Assembly: GCA_046317855.1 (NCBI GenBank)
Contig: JBKCVM010000143.1
Coordinates: forward strand, 1-42,774
Length of the DNA stretch: 42,774 bases
Direction: 5' to 3'
Origin: CAIOHW01 sp046317855
GTDB taxonomy: Bacteria; Bdellovibrionota; UBA1018
In this document: piece after piece, positions 30,882-39,066 of the stretch
Numbering within the stretch: position 1 is the first letter of the stretch
Layout of the letters: every line of letters starts with the position of its first letter
Translations under genes and position numbers: made by a program
Notes under the pieces: model-generated
Seen by the model: the letters and a program-made list of their open reading frames with translations, nothing else
The model's database searches: none
Told to the model about the DNA's origin: nothing

Positions 30882-33183
30882 TTTTTGGTTCCTCCTGAAT
30901 CACATATTTACTCAGTTTGCGCCGCGCCCTCTCATAGTAGAGATCATCTTTTGGGGCAGTGGCCACAATCTGCTCGAACTTTGCCTTGGCCTGCGCAAAG
31001 TCACTATAACTCTCAGCAAGAACCGCCTCAGTATAGAGCGCCCTAATCTGATCGCTCAAAATCCCACGTACTCGCTGCAAGCCATCCACAGCCTCCTTGC
31101 TTTGGGGATCAACCTGACGTGCCTTCTCATAAGATGCAAAGGCCTTAGCAAACTCGCTCTGAGACTCCAGCTCGCGGCCCTCTGCAATCAGGGGCTCCAC
31201 CGCAGACTTCAACCCCTGCTTGGCTTTACGAATCCCAGACTGTGCACGCTCGATCACTTTTTTATCCTGAGGTTCAAGCGCAAGCGCCGACTCATAAGTC
31301 TCAATGGCCTGAATCCATTTACCTTCTTTTCTTTGAAGATCCCCTGTTGCGATCACGCCAGAAGCACGTTCATTCGTTTCTCTAATGAGGCGATTACGTA
31401 ACTCAGCTTCGCGCTGCTCGTCTTCATACTGCTGAATGACTTTCTTCCACTCGGCAATCTGCTGATTCTCTGGATCAATGGCGATCACTTCTGAAAAGAA
31501 ATCACGCGCGCGGTCATACTCTTTGCGACTCATATGACCCTCAATCTCGAGAACGAGTTGAGCGACCCGCTCCCTCACCTGTCGCTCAGCTTCTTTTCTC
31601 TTGCGTTCTTCTTCTTGTGCGGCCAGCCGCTGCTTACCCTCAATTGAGTAGCGCTTAAGATCCGTAGCGTCTTTGTACTCTGCGACGTACTGAAAAATTT
31701 TATCAATCTCGTAAAGAGCTCGATCAAAATCTCGATTTCGAAAATACTCCATCGACAGATTGTACTGTGAGTCCACGAATTTCTGGAGATCAGGCGTCAA
31801 CTCGGCAAAGCTCGGGAGCACTTTCTGAGGTCTTCCACTTTGTGAAGCCACCGGCACTCCAGAGGCAGCTGCCGCAGGAGCCTTGGATTTCTTGGATTTC
31901 TTTTTTGGCGTTGGAGTTTCCTCTAAAAAGGTAAACAACGCAAAAACCCCAAGCAGACCGATCAGAGCTACTCGGAATCGCCGCGCAGGTGGGAGCGCTT
32001 GAAACTTGTCGATCAGACTGGGACCCGCGCTGCCTGAGCCTGCAGATGAGATTCCGGGGATTCCCGGAAAATTTGAAACTCCCGACACTCCCGCAACGTT
32101 CATTACGGAGCTGCCGCTCGTTTTAAAACCTATCTGACCATCCCCCTCGAATGGCAGCTCTGGAGAGGGGTCTGCCGCCCCAAAAAGTTGCACTTCTGGC
32201 TCGGGCTGCAACCCCGACGAGATCGGTTCCTCAAGCTTCAAGAACTTGGCCGCTTTTGCCGTGAACCCGGGACTCACAGACTGGATGACCATCTCGACAT
32301 CCCCAATCCGCACCACGTCGTCACCCGAGAGCACATGCTCGGTCACCTTGGCTCCGTTTACGTAGGTTCCGTTGGCCGACTGCAAATCCACGATCCGATA
32401 CGTTGCCAAAGCCCCTTGGCCCGACCTGTTGATCAAGGCATGTTTTCTGGAGGCCTTCTTGTCCTTTACGACCACATCGCAACCCTTGCCGCGACCGATG
32501 GACACTTCCTCTTTATCGAACTCTACTTCTTGAATGTTTGCATTTCCGACTGTGATTCGAACTTTTAGCTTAACGGCGCTCGACCCCAGCACTGCGGTCT
32601 TAGCGTCTTGAGGGACCTCAACCGCATCTGATCCAGCAATCTGAGAAACATCCAACTCTTGCGGGGACAGAGGGGCTGATTGAACCGCTCCATCACCGAG
32701 AAGAGCCAAAATCGGGTCCGGAGCAGACTCGTCGCTAGGTCCATCCACACCTTCAAGCTGAGGTACGGAACTGGCTTCTGCAGGGGTCTCGGGACGAGTG
32801 GCAGCCTCGATCTCCAAGGCAGGCTCACCGACCCCTTGCAGTGAATCCATGGCTTCAGTCGATTTTGCCAGAGCGGGCTCAGAGTTTTCAGATCGCTGAC
32901 TAGAAATTTTAAGCACGAAGGGCCCGATGTGAATTTCATCGCCCTCTTTCAGAAGCGCTGCATCGCACTCAGCCCCATTCACAAACAACGGAGCTAAAGG
33001 ACTCTTACGTTCAATGCTCAGGCCACTGGCAGAGGACCGAAGCACTGCGTGCTGCCTCGAAACCGCGCGATCCTCGAGACGGACCACACATCCCTCGCCG
33101 CGCCCAAGGAGCAACTCACCCTGCTCAAGCGGCTGACTTTTCAGAACCTGGCCATCCCGCTGAATAGTGAGGAGGGCGTTCAT
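30874..33183 (-). CDS. Membrane protein with two FHA domains and C-terminal TPR repeats
   Basis: The 769-residue protein has FHA1 (1-93; Arg28, SRQH 42-45, FVNG 67-70) and FHA2 (205-303; GRGKGC 230-235, SRKH 245-248, NGTYVNG 271-277). An acidic Pro/Ser-rich linker lies between them. A Gly/Ser-rich stretch (355-390), one transmembrane helix (about 403-420), a Lys-rich hinge and a long TPR/coiled-coil region (about 465-769) follow. FHA domains bind phosphothreonine peptides, and the key Arg, Ser and Asn appear present in both. The topology places FHA domains in the cytoplasm and TPRs in the periplasm. The start overlaps the previous gene by 4 bases (ATGA). It is a plausible cross-membrane scaffold for the pilus machine. 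Confidence 0.88.
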   Translation of the reverse strand: MNALLTIQRDGQVLKSQPLEQGELLLGRGEGCVVRLEDRAVSRQHAVLRSSASGLSIERKSPLAPLFVNGAECDAALLKEGDEIHIGPFVLKISSQRSENSEPALAKSTEAMDSLQGVGEPALEIEAATRPETPAEASSVPQLEGVDGPSDESAPDPILALLGDGAVQSAPLSPQELDVSQIAGSDAVEVPQDAKTAVLGSSAVKLKVRITVGNANIQEVEFDKEEVSIGRGKGCDVVVKDKKASRKHALINRSGQGALATYRIVDLQSANGTYVNGAKVTEHVLSGDDVVRIGDVEMVIQSVSPGFTAKAAKFLKLEEPISSGLQPEPEVQLFGAADPSPELPFEGDGQIGFKTSGSSVMNVAGVSGVSNFPGIPGISSAGSGSAGPSLIDKFQALPPARRFRVALIGLLGVFALFTFLEETPTPKKKSKKSKAPAAAASGVPVASQSGRPQKVLPSFAELTPDLQKFVDSQYNLSMEYFRNRDFDRALYEIDKIFQYVAEYKDATDLKRYSIEGKQRLAAQEEERKRKEAERQVRERVAQLVLEIEGHMSRKEYDRARDFFSEVIAIDPENQQIAEWKKVIQQYEDEQREAELRNRLIRETNERASGVIATGDLQRKEGKWIQAIETYESALALEPQDKKVIERAQSGIRKAKQGLKSAVEPLIAEGRELESQSEFAKAFASYEKARQVDPQSKEAVDGLQRVRGILSDQIRALYTEAVLAESYSDFAQAKAKFEQIVATAPKDDLYYERARRKLSKYVIQEEPKIE

Positions 33184-34229
33184 CCCGAACCTCCCTGGCC
33201 GTCACTGTTTTCATTGCGGTCAGCCGAGCTCTCCTGACCCGCTGCCTTGAGCTGTTCGACTGCTTCAAGGTAGGCCGGATGGGTACGGTCGGTGCTCAGC
33301 ATTCTTTTGACTGCCTCGAATGATCCTCGGGCTTCTCGTACTCTGCCGATTTCAAGCGCCTTTCTGCCCGTCTCTAGCAGAAGCTTCACCTCGTCATCCA
33401 TCGCCTTAGTGCTATTGTCTCGATAGCGCCGCGCCATTTCATGATCGGGGACGATCTGCAGCACCAAATCAAATTGGGCTTTTGCTCTGAGATAATTACC
33501 GGCCGTGAATTCACGAAACCCCTGTTTAAAGAACATTTCAGCAGTCTTATTGCGGGCAGGCTCCTCAAGCTTAGGGAGCAACGAAGCGAGATCTTGCTTC
33601 TCAGTTGAAGCAATTTTTCGATCCGTTGTTTTCTTTTTCTTTGCCGAAGGGGATTGCCCCTCTAACATCAGCAGCGCTGCTCCAACCGCAACCGCGGCAA
33701 GCACCGCAATCCTAAGCGTTTGCTGAGGCCGAGTCGGAGTCGCAAGCTCTGCCCCAGAAACAGCACCAAATGGATCCATCAAACTTCTGGCTCGTAGGCT
33801 TTTTTCTTGTCGTGCCAGTTGCTGCAATTCAATTTGACGAGTGGCCGGAACAGGGGCCTGAAGCATCTGAGTCGCCGACTCTGCTCCCAAAAACTCGAGT
33901 ACGGTCTCACCTACAGTCAGAAGGTCAGCACTCTTCAGAACTGCACTCCTCAGCTGCTTTCCATTATGCAAGACCCCGTTTGCACTGCCTAGATCACGCA
34001 CTTGCCAGCCCACAGGGCTCGATGAGATCTCTGCATGAAGGCGAGAAGCCTTCAAGTCAGCAATCATCACATCACTATCTTCTCCTCGACCTACGGTGAC
34101 CCTCGAGTCCTTAATCACGAAGATCGTCCCGCGATCAGCACCTTTCAGAACTCGCAGCCGCGCAAGCTCGCCTACCTGGCGGGCCACTTGAGGAGTTCTG
34201 AACTTTAACACTCTTCCGGAGGTTGCCAT
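33180..34229 (-). CDS. Membrane protein with one FHA domain and TPR-like tail
   Basis: The 349-residue protein has an FHA domain (about 20-115; VGRGEDSD with Arg48, SRLH 62-65, SANGVLHNG 82-90), a linker, one transmembrane helix (about 171-190), a Lys-rich segment (KKKK 197-200) and a TPR-like tail (about 225-335; FREFTAGNYLRAKAQFDLVLQIVPDH). It has the same plan as its downstream neighbour in a shorter form, so the two may be paralogues that assemble together. The ATG at 34229 lies 2 bases after the FHA-PAS gene stop, and the end overlaps the next gene by 4 bases. Confidence 0.87.
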   Translation of the reverse strand: MATSGRVLKFRTPQVARQVGELARLRVLKGADRGTIFVIKDSRVTVGRGEDSDVMIADLKASRLHAEISSSPVGWQVRDLGSANGVLHNGKQLRSAVLKSADLLTVGETVLEFLGAESATQMLQAPVPATRQIELQQLARQEKSLRARSLMDPFGAVSGAELATPTRPQQTLRIAVLAAVAVGAALLMLEGQSPSAKKKKTTDRKIASTEKQDLASLLPKLEEPARNKTAEMFFKQGFREFTAGNYLRAKAQFDLVLQIVPDHEMARRYRDNSTKAMDDEVKLLLETGRKALEIGRVREARGSFEAVKRMLSTDRTHPAYLEAVEQLKAAGQESSADRNENSDGQGGSG

Positions 34230-34231
34230 CT

Positions 34232-35878
34232 CTAGCCCCCCTCCGACCGTTGGGCTGCCAAAACGAACCCTCGGGGCTGACCATTTGCCGCCAGAATGGC
34301 TGACATCCTTACACGAAATGGAATTCCAGAAAATTCAAAGGCCTCAGTGAGGCCCCCGGGCATTCCTACGCATCGAGAGAACATCTCCTCCAGCAGAACT
34401 CCAAAGGACTGCTCGCGCGAAAGCTCCTGAAGAGCTCGAGTCTCTCCGATTTCGAGTCGAATTCCAGTCACTTCCTCAAACGCTGTATTCAAGTAAAGCG
34501 GCCGTCTCTCAGAATCACAGACTGCCATTGGAGAGGCCTGGCTTTCACCTAGCATTCTAAAGCTTGCCACCAAATCATCAGAGAGCCCCAGCTGCAATCC
34601 TGCCGAATCACCGCCCCCATCTCCCGATGAGGCCGAGGCTAATGAGGCTCTCTGCAAAGCAATTTCGATCATATCCAAAAGTTGCCCAAGTTCGGAAAAC
34701 CGAATTTCTCGGGTCAATGCTAGCTTCTCACCCTTAAGGGACCGATCCACCTCTTCATAGAGGACCTGCAGAGGCTTGAGCGTCAGACGATAGAGCACCA
34801 AAGCCACGACCGCACCCAGTGCCCCCAGAATGAGCAGAGCCTCCATGTAAATCACTGCCATCTCGCCCACTCCAAGTAAGGCTGAGCTTGAATCCAAGGT
34901 AACGACGCCCATGGCCACCGGGAGATTGCGGCCTTCTTTTGGACTAAAGAGGATCATGGGTTCAATCGCCACCACAGAGCCTGAGTCGAGCGACGAGACA
35001 AAGGTTGTGGTTCTGCCCTCATCCAAAAACAGTCTTTTGGCCTTCCGAGCCAAGACAGCAGCTGCTCCCTCTGAGAGATATTGATTGAAGCGCTCAGCCG
35101 GAGCCAGAATTCGAGAATCGAGATCCAGCAACAACGCTTGGCGGACTCCGCGTGAGCGCGAGATCGCAGGCGGAATAGTCGTCCTACCCTCTTGCTGCTG
35201 CTGAATTCCAGCAACGTTCTGCTCTACCAATACACGAGCCATCACTGTCGCCCTACGCTCAAGCTCACGCACCAGTAACGCCTCTTCGTGAGCAAGCTGA
35301 GGCGCGACAACGAAAAAAACAGCGAGTAAGCCAAATGCGCCAAAAGCCCCAAAAATCAGATTTCTCCACTCGTACCTGAGCAGCAACGAGTAGAAAAACG
35401 GCATCACTTTAAATTCGAAAAACCAGATGAGACGACCTTTGGCATCTCGGGGTGGACCGGCTGCCATCGGGTTGAAGGTTTGCGGGACCGCTGGGGTCTG
35501 AAGACTGCCAGCGGACCTGGCACTTGGCTTGTAATCGTAGGCTCCCAGCTTTACGGGTAAGGCGACGGCACGCTGAGGGGCGTCTTTTTGAATCTCTGAA
35601 AGCTCAAGTACAAACTCTCCCACGCTCACGCGATCGCCCGGAATGATGCGACGGGGCGTCCGAGCCAGAATCCCGTTCACGAAAGTCCCGTTCGCGCTGG
35701 ATTGGTCTTTGACGATGACCTCTCCATTGCGCACTTCAATCACACAGTGTTTTTTTGAAACTTTTCCAGAATTCAGGACGAGCGTGTTCTCCGAGAGTCG
35801 ACCCACGGTCGTCTCACCATCATGGAGCGGATAAGCGTTGCCGCGAGTCGGTCCCGCGACCACCGTCAACCGATACAT
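34232..35878 (-). CDS. FHA-domain membrane receptor with periplasmic sensor and PAS domain, no output domain
   Basis: The 548-residue protein has a cytoplasmic FHA domain (1-95; Arg27, SKKH 41-44, SANGTFVNG 61-69), a linker, TM1 (about 172-192), a periplasmic sensor-like domain (about 195-335), TM2 (about 342-363), a HAMP-like helix (LTLKPLQVLYEEVDRSLKG) and a C-terminal PAS-like domain (about 436-545; LYLNTAFEEVTGI). No histidine kinase, GGDEF, cyclase or methyl-accepting domain follows. It may sense an external cue and pass it through the FHA or PAS surface to partners. The ATG at 35878 overlaps the DUF192 gene by 13 bases. Confidence 0.82.
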   Translation of the reverse strand: MYRLTVVAGPTRGNAYPLHDGETTVGRLSENTLVLNSGKVSKKHCVIEVRNGEVIVKDQSSANGTFVNGILARTPRRIIPGDRVSVGEFVLELSEIQKDAPQRAVALPVKLGAYDYKPSARSAGSLQTPAVPQTFNPMAAGPPRDAKGRLIWFFEFKVMPFFYSLLLRYEWRNLIFGAFGAFGLLAVFFVVAPQLAHEEALLVRELERRATVMARVLVEQNVAGIQQQQEGRTTIPPAISRSRGVRQALLLDLDSRILAPAERFNQYLSEGAAAVLARKAKRLFLDEGRTTTFVSSLDSGSVVAIEPMILFSPKEGRNLPVAMGVVTLDSSSALLGVGEMAVIYMEALLILGALGAVVALVLYRLTLKPLQVLYEEVDRSLKGEKLALTREIRFSELGQLLDMIEIALQRASLASASSGDGGGDSAGLQLGLSDDLVASFRMLGESQASPMAVCDSERRPLYLNTAFEEVTGIRLEIGETRALQELSREQSFGVLLEEMFSRCVGMPGGLTEAFEFSGIPFRVRMSAILAANGQPRGFVLAAQRSEGG

Positions 35879-36237
35879 TCCACCTCGTCCCCAGGCAAAA
35901 GCCCCTTCGAGTCGCTCACTCCTCCAGCAAGCTCAAGCACATCAGAAGCACACAAATCCACTAAAGCCACCCTCCAGGGGGAGACCCTCTGTCGCACTGA
36001 GCTCACCACCCACGTCCCCTGGCGTTCTTTCGAACGACGCAGAAAGACGACATCAATCGGAAATCTCATCCAGAAAGTATGGACACTTGAGCAGCGCGGA
36101 AACCACATGGCTTCGCCCTCCGTGAGCCCATCTTTCCCGATCAGACCCCTAAGGCGATCCCAAAAATGCACCGCCTCAAAACACTTTTCGGCAATCACTG
36201 CTTGATCTTTGAGGCGGACCACCTTGACCCAGTTCAA
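35866..36237 (-). CDS. DUF192 family protein
   Basis: This 123-residue protein matches the DUF192 pattern: RLRGLIGKDGLTEGEAMWF, the HTFWMRFPIDVVFL core, VSPWR, DVLELAGG and GLLPGDEV near the end. The function of DUF192 is not established. Related genes are often exported or sit beside unrelated genes, and no signal peptide is visible in this copy. It starts with TTG at 36237, overlaps the tadC stop (TTGA) and has a GGGGGG run 6 bases ahead. Its position between tadC and the FHA genes may be incidental, though coupling suggests co-expression. Confidence 0.88.
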   Translation of the reverse strand: MNWVKVVRLKDQAVIAEKCFEAVHFWDRLRGLIGKDGLTEGEAMWFPRCSSVHTFWMRFPIDVVFLRRSKERQGTWVVSSVRQRVSPWRVALVDLCASDVLELAGGVSDSKGLLPGDEVECIG

Positions 36238-37178
36238 TTTCCACCCCCCTGGATGTATTGCACCAGGATCGGGCCCACGATCATGAGCATGACCGCAGGC
36301 AAAATGAACAAAACCGTTGGAATCAAAAGCTTTTGCGCAGCTGCAGCGCCAGCCTTCTCAGCTGCTGAGAACCTCTGAGTTCGGATTTGGTCACTTTGTT
36401 GACGCAAGGTTCTGCCAATCGGAGCCCCCATTTGGTCGGCAGAAATCAAAATCGCCACAAACGAATTCACTTCCTGCATGTCCAAGCGGCTAGCCATCTC
36501 CCGCAAAGCCTCCGCACGTGAGGATCCGATTTTGATTTCTTTGAGAACCTGTTCGAGCTCCTCCACAAGCGGACTTGGACGAGCCTTCTCGACTACTTTT
36601 CCGATCGCTCCTACGAAATCCAGCCCGGCTTCGGTAGACAGAGCTAGCAAATCCACGATAAACGGCATCGCTCGCCTAACCTGACGTTGACGCGAGCTGA
36701 TTCGACTCCTCATCCAAAGGTCGGCATAAAAAAATCCACCTACGGCCGCCAGAACCAGGTCACTGCCCGATACTTTATAGACATCAAATACTGTCAAAAA
36801 AATGCCGATCGCCGGAAATAAGAACGCCGTAAAAAACTTAAATGCGATGAATTCATCAGGATTGAACTCTTCCCTCAATCCCGCAGCAATCAGCTTGCGG
36901 CGATAAGAAAAACGGTGCCCCTCCCAGATCGGCTTTCCCCGGACCCAAGAAAGAAAGTAACGATTAAAAAATCGAGAAAGCTTGACCAAGCCATTGGAGG
37001 CCTTTCGGTCCTTGCCGGCCGCCAAATTTTCTTCGGCAGCGGCCGCCTCCTGCTCCTGGGACAGAAACTGAAAGAGAATGAAAGTCGCCAAAAAAATGAA
37101 CAAGTATCCGGCGTAGATCACCCAGGACCCACCCGAACTGGCTGCAGCAACTGAAGATAGAACCCCTGAGTCAGGCAT
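36234..37178 (-). CDS. tadC: Tad pilus inner-membrane platform protein TadC
   Basis: The 314-residue protein has an N-terminal hydrophobic segment (WVIYAGYLFIFLATFILF), two central membrane segments and a T2SSF domain with LSTEAGLDFVGAIGKVVEKA and MGAPIGRTLRQQSDQIRTQR. It ends in a strongly hydrophobic helix (LLIPTVLFILPAVMLMIVGPIL). It partners TadB in the platform. Unusually it is about 13 kb from tadB, at the far upstream end of the locus, separated by the FHA/PP2C block and the structural genes. The ATG at 37178 is the first coding position of the whole leftward locus. Confidence 0.92.
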   Translation of the reverse strand: MPDSGVLSSVAAASSGGSWVIYAGYLFIFLATFILFQFLSQEQEAAAAEENLAAGKDRKASNGLVKLSRFFNRYFLSWVRGKPIWEGHRFSYRRKLIAAGLREEFNPDEFIAFKFFTAFLFPAIGIFLTVFDVYKVSGSDLVLAAVGGFFYADLWMRSRISSRQRQVRRAMPFIVDLLALSTEAGLDFVGAIGKVVEKARPSPLVEELEQVLKEIKIGSSRAEALREMASRLDMQEVNSFVAILISADQMGAPIGRTLRQQSDQIRTQRFSAAEKAGAAAAQKLLIPTVLFILPAVMLMIVGPILVQYIQGGGN

Positions 37179-37235
37179 GGCAGACTATTTCCCTGAAAGG
37201 CTCTTCGGTATTCGTTAGCCCATCTTGATCAGGAT

Positions 37236-37241
37236 ATTATA
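37236..37241 (-). promoter_or_regulatory. Candidate -10 element upstream of tadC in the divergent gap
   Basis: The 109-base gap 37179-37287 lies between tadC (leftward) and the exported-protein gene (rightward). Read leftward it contains a perfect TATAAT about 58 bases from the tadC start, but no good -35 at 16-18 bases. No rightward promoter was convincing. Confidence 0.3.
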
Positions 37242-37287
37242 AACAAGCGTCATTTGGCATGGCGCCCTACGACTCAGAGAAACCCTC

Positions 37288-38103
37288 ATGAAAAACAATC
37301 GCTTTTACGCACTTCGATCACTGGCACTCCTGGGCATTTATTACAGCTTAACTAGCTCGCAGGTGTTTGCAGCCCCACCTTCAACTCCATCGGTTCAGTG
37401 GGATTCCTGGTATACGGTCACTGCCTTGCCCTCGACCCCGTATGCCTATTACCGAGAGACGGTTGAGACCACTCGTGGTCGCATCCATTTCAAGACGCAG
37501 ATGTGGAAGAACGAAGAAGGTTACATTAACGAAGAGCAACTCGGCGCGTTTGCGCTCGACAACGAACTCCTCACCCCACTTTTCTATAATTTTCACTCCA
37601 CCTACCGAGCCAGTGAAATCACGTTCGACGGAACAGCCACCGAATCGAAACTCACAGTAAGAATAAAAAAAACGAGCGAGGATGCTTCCGAGAAACCCGT
37701 TGTGACTCGCACTTTGCCATCAAAGACGATCTTTTCTAGCTTCTTTCCAGTTTGGCTTCGTAAGCAGCTTCAAAAAAATTCAACCCAGGGAACCTTTCTT
37801 GCCATTCTTGAAGACAGTGAGGCCGCTGGATTTGAACCGACTCATGGCAGCTTTAAAGTCGTCCAGCCTGATGAGTTTTCAAAACAATCAGACACTTCAA
37901 AAATCGAAGTCCGCTTTACCTCAAGCACGAGCCACTGGTACGTTGATAAAAGCGGAAGAGTGGCCAGAATTGACATGCCTTCTCAAAAGACCCGAATTGA
38001 TCGAGTCAATGAAGCAACTGCCCTAGCGTTCTTTGACAAAAAGAAGGGTCAAACCCAAGAAAAGAAATCCACGCCCCGAAATGGCATTCAAGATCAGAGA
38101 TAA
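37288..38103 (+). CDS. Exported protein of unknown function
   Basis: A 271-residue protein with a signal peptide (positive N-terminus, core at about 10-22, cleavage near VFA|APP at 28-29). The mature part is mixed polar and beta-rich with many aromatic residues (VQWDSWYTVTALPSTPYAYYRET). It looks like a periplasmic or surface beta-sandwich or lipid-accessible fold. The C-terminal 30 residues are basic and low-complexity (KKKGQTQEKKSTPR). I do not recognise the family. It diverges from tadC and precedes the ABC permease genes by 66 bases. It does not look like a peptide-binding protein for them, because it is too short and has no matching motifs. Confidence 0.75.
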   Translation: MKNNRFYALRSLALLGIYYSLTSSQVFAAPPSTPSVQWDSWYTVTALPSTPYAYYRETVETTRGRIHFKTQMWKNEEGYINEEQLGAFALDNELLTPLFYNFHSTYRASEITFDGTATESKLTVRIKKTSEDASEKPVVTRTLPSKTIFSSFFPVWLRKQLQKNSTQGTFLAILEDSEAAGFEPTHGSFKVVQPDEFSKQSDTSKIEVRFTSSTSHWYVDKSGRVARIDMPSQKTRIDRVNEATALAFFDKKKGQTQEKKSTPRNGIQDQR

Positions 38104-38169
38104 CCGAGCCGTTACGAACGGCGCGAATCCCCAAGCTCAATCAACAAAGGATTAATCCACAAAGGCTTC

Positions 38170-39066
38170 ATGATAAAACGAGTGTTCTCAGCCGGCGCAA
38201 CACTTGCGATGATTTTCATCGCAAGCCGTGCCATCATTCGCTCGCTCCCAGGTGATCCACTCGAGACTCTCATCGCCGAGACGGGTACAAACCTTTCGGC
38301 AGACTTACTGAGGCAGGAACTTGGTCTTGATCTCCCCTTTTGGGCTTCTCTCTTTCATGACGTACGCTCTCAACTTGGAAGATCGCTCGTGAGCGGCGAT
38401 CCAGTCCTTCCGACACTCTTCAGCCGACTCCTGGACACCCTTCTGCTTTCAACCTGCGCTCTTGCCATTTCTGTGGGGATTGCTCTCATTGCGGCGCTTT
38501 GGGCGGCTCGCTCGCCTCGATCCTCGATTCGATCAAACCTAATAGAAAACAGTGCTCGACTGGCTCAACTTGCACCGACAGCGTGGATCGGACCTCTGGT
38601 TTTCTATACCTTTGGGATTCTTATTCCGTGGGCTGAGTTTCGAGGTTCTTTTATACTTGCCTGCCTCACTCTTGCCGTTCCGCTTTCAGGCCATTGGACT
38701 CGTCTCGTTCTTCTCCGAATTCGTGAAGAGGTCATTGAACCTCCGTATAAAGTCGCTCTCGCAAAAGGACTCACTCTCTCATCCGCTCTCACTCGACACG
38801 CGCTGGCTCCGGCTGCCGGGGCCCTTCTTTCGATCTTGGGATCTCAATGGGGCGCACTCTTAGCTGGAACCTTTATTGTTGAATCCATTTTTGATCGACC
38901 AGGCCTCGGCACGGCCTGGATCCAAGCAGTTCTCCAGCGCGATTATCCCATGATTGAAGGTGCAACCTTTATCGGAGCTTCATCCTGCCTACTGGGGATG
39001 TTTGCCGGTGATTTCTTGCAAAGATGGTGGGACCCGAGGAGTCACCGTGAAAATTCTCAACTGTAG
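38170..39066 (+). CDS. ABC transporter permease, DppB/OppB type
   Basis: The 298-residue inner-membrane permease has about six helices. It carries the DppB/OppB family features: an N-terminal helix with SLPGDP, a conserved loop around ELGLDLPF, and an EAA-type coupling loop (ALAKGLTLSSALTRHALAPA), with FDRPGLGTAWIQAVLQRDYPMIEG near the C-terminus. This type imports di- or oligopeptides and sometimes nickel. It is paired with the next permease. The ATPase and substrate-binding genes are not in the window, so the transporter must be completed from elsewhere. Confidence 0.9.
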   Translation: MIKRVFSAGATLAMIFIASRAIIRSLPGDPLETLIAETGTNLSADLLRQELGLDLPFWASLFHDVRSQLGRSLVSGDPVLPTLFSRLLDTLLLSTCALAISVGIALIAALWAARSPRSSIRSNLIENSARLAQLAPTAWIGPLVFYTFGILIPWAEFRGSFILACLTLAVPLSGHWTRLVLLRIREEVIEPPYKVALAKGLTLSSALTRHALAPAAGALLSILGSQWGALLAGTFIVESIFDRPGLGTAWIQAVLQRDYPMIEGATFIGASSCLLGMFAGDFLQRWWDPRSHRENSQL

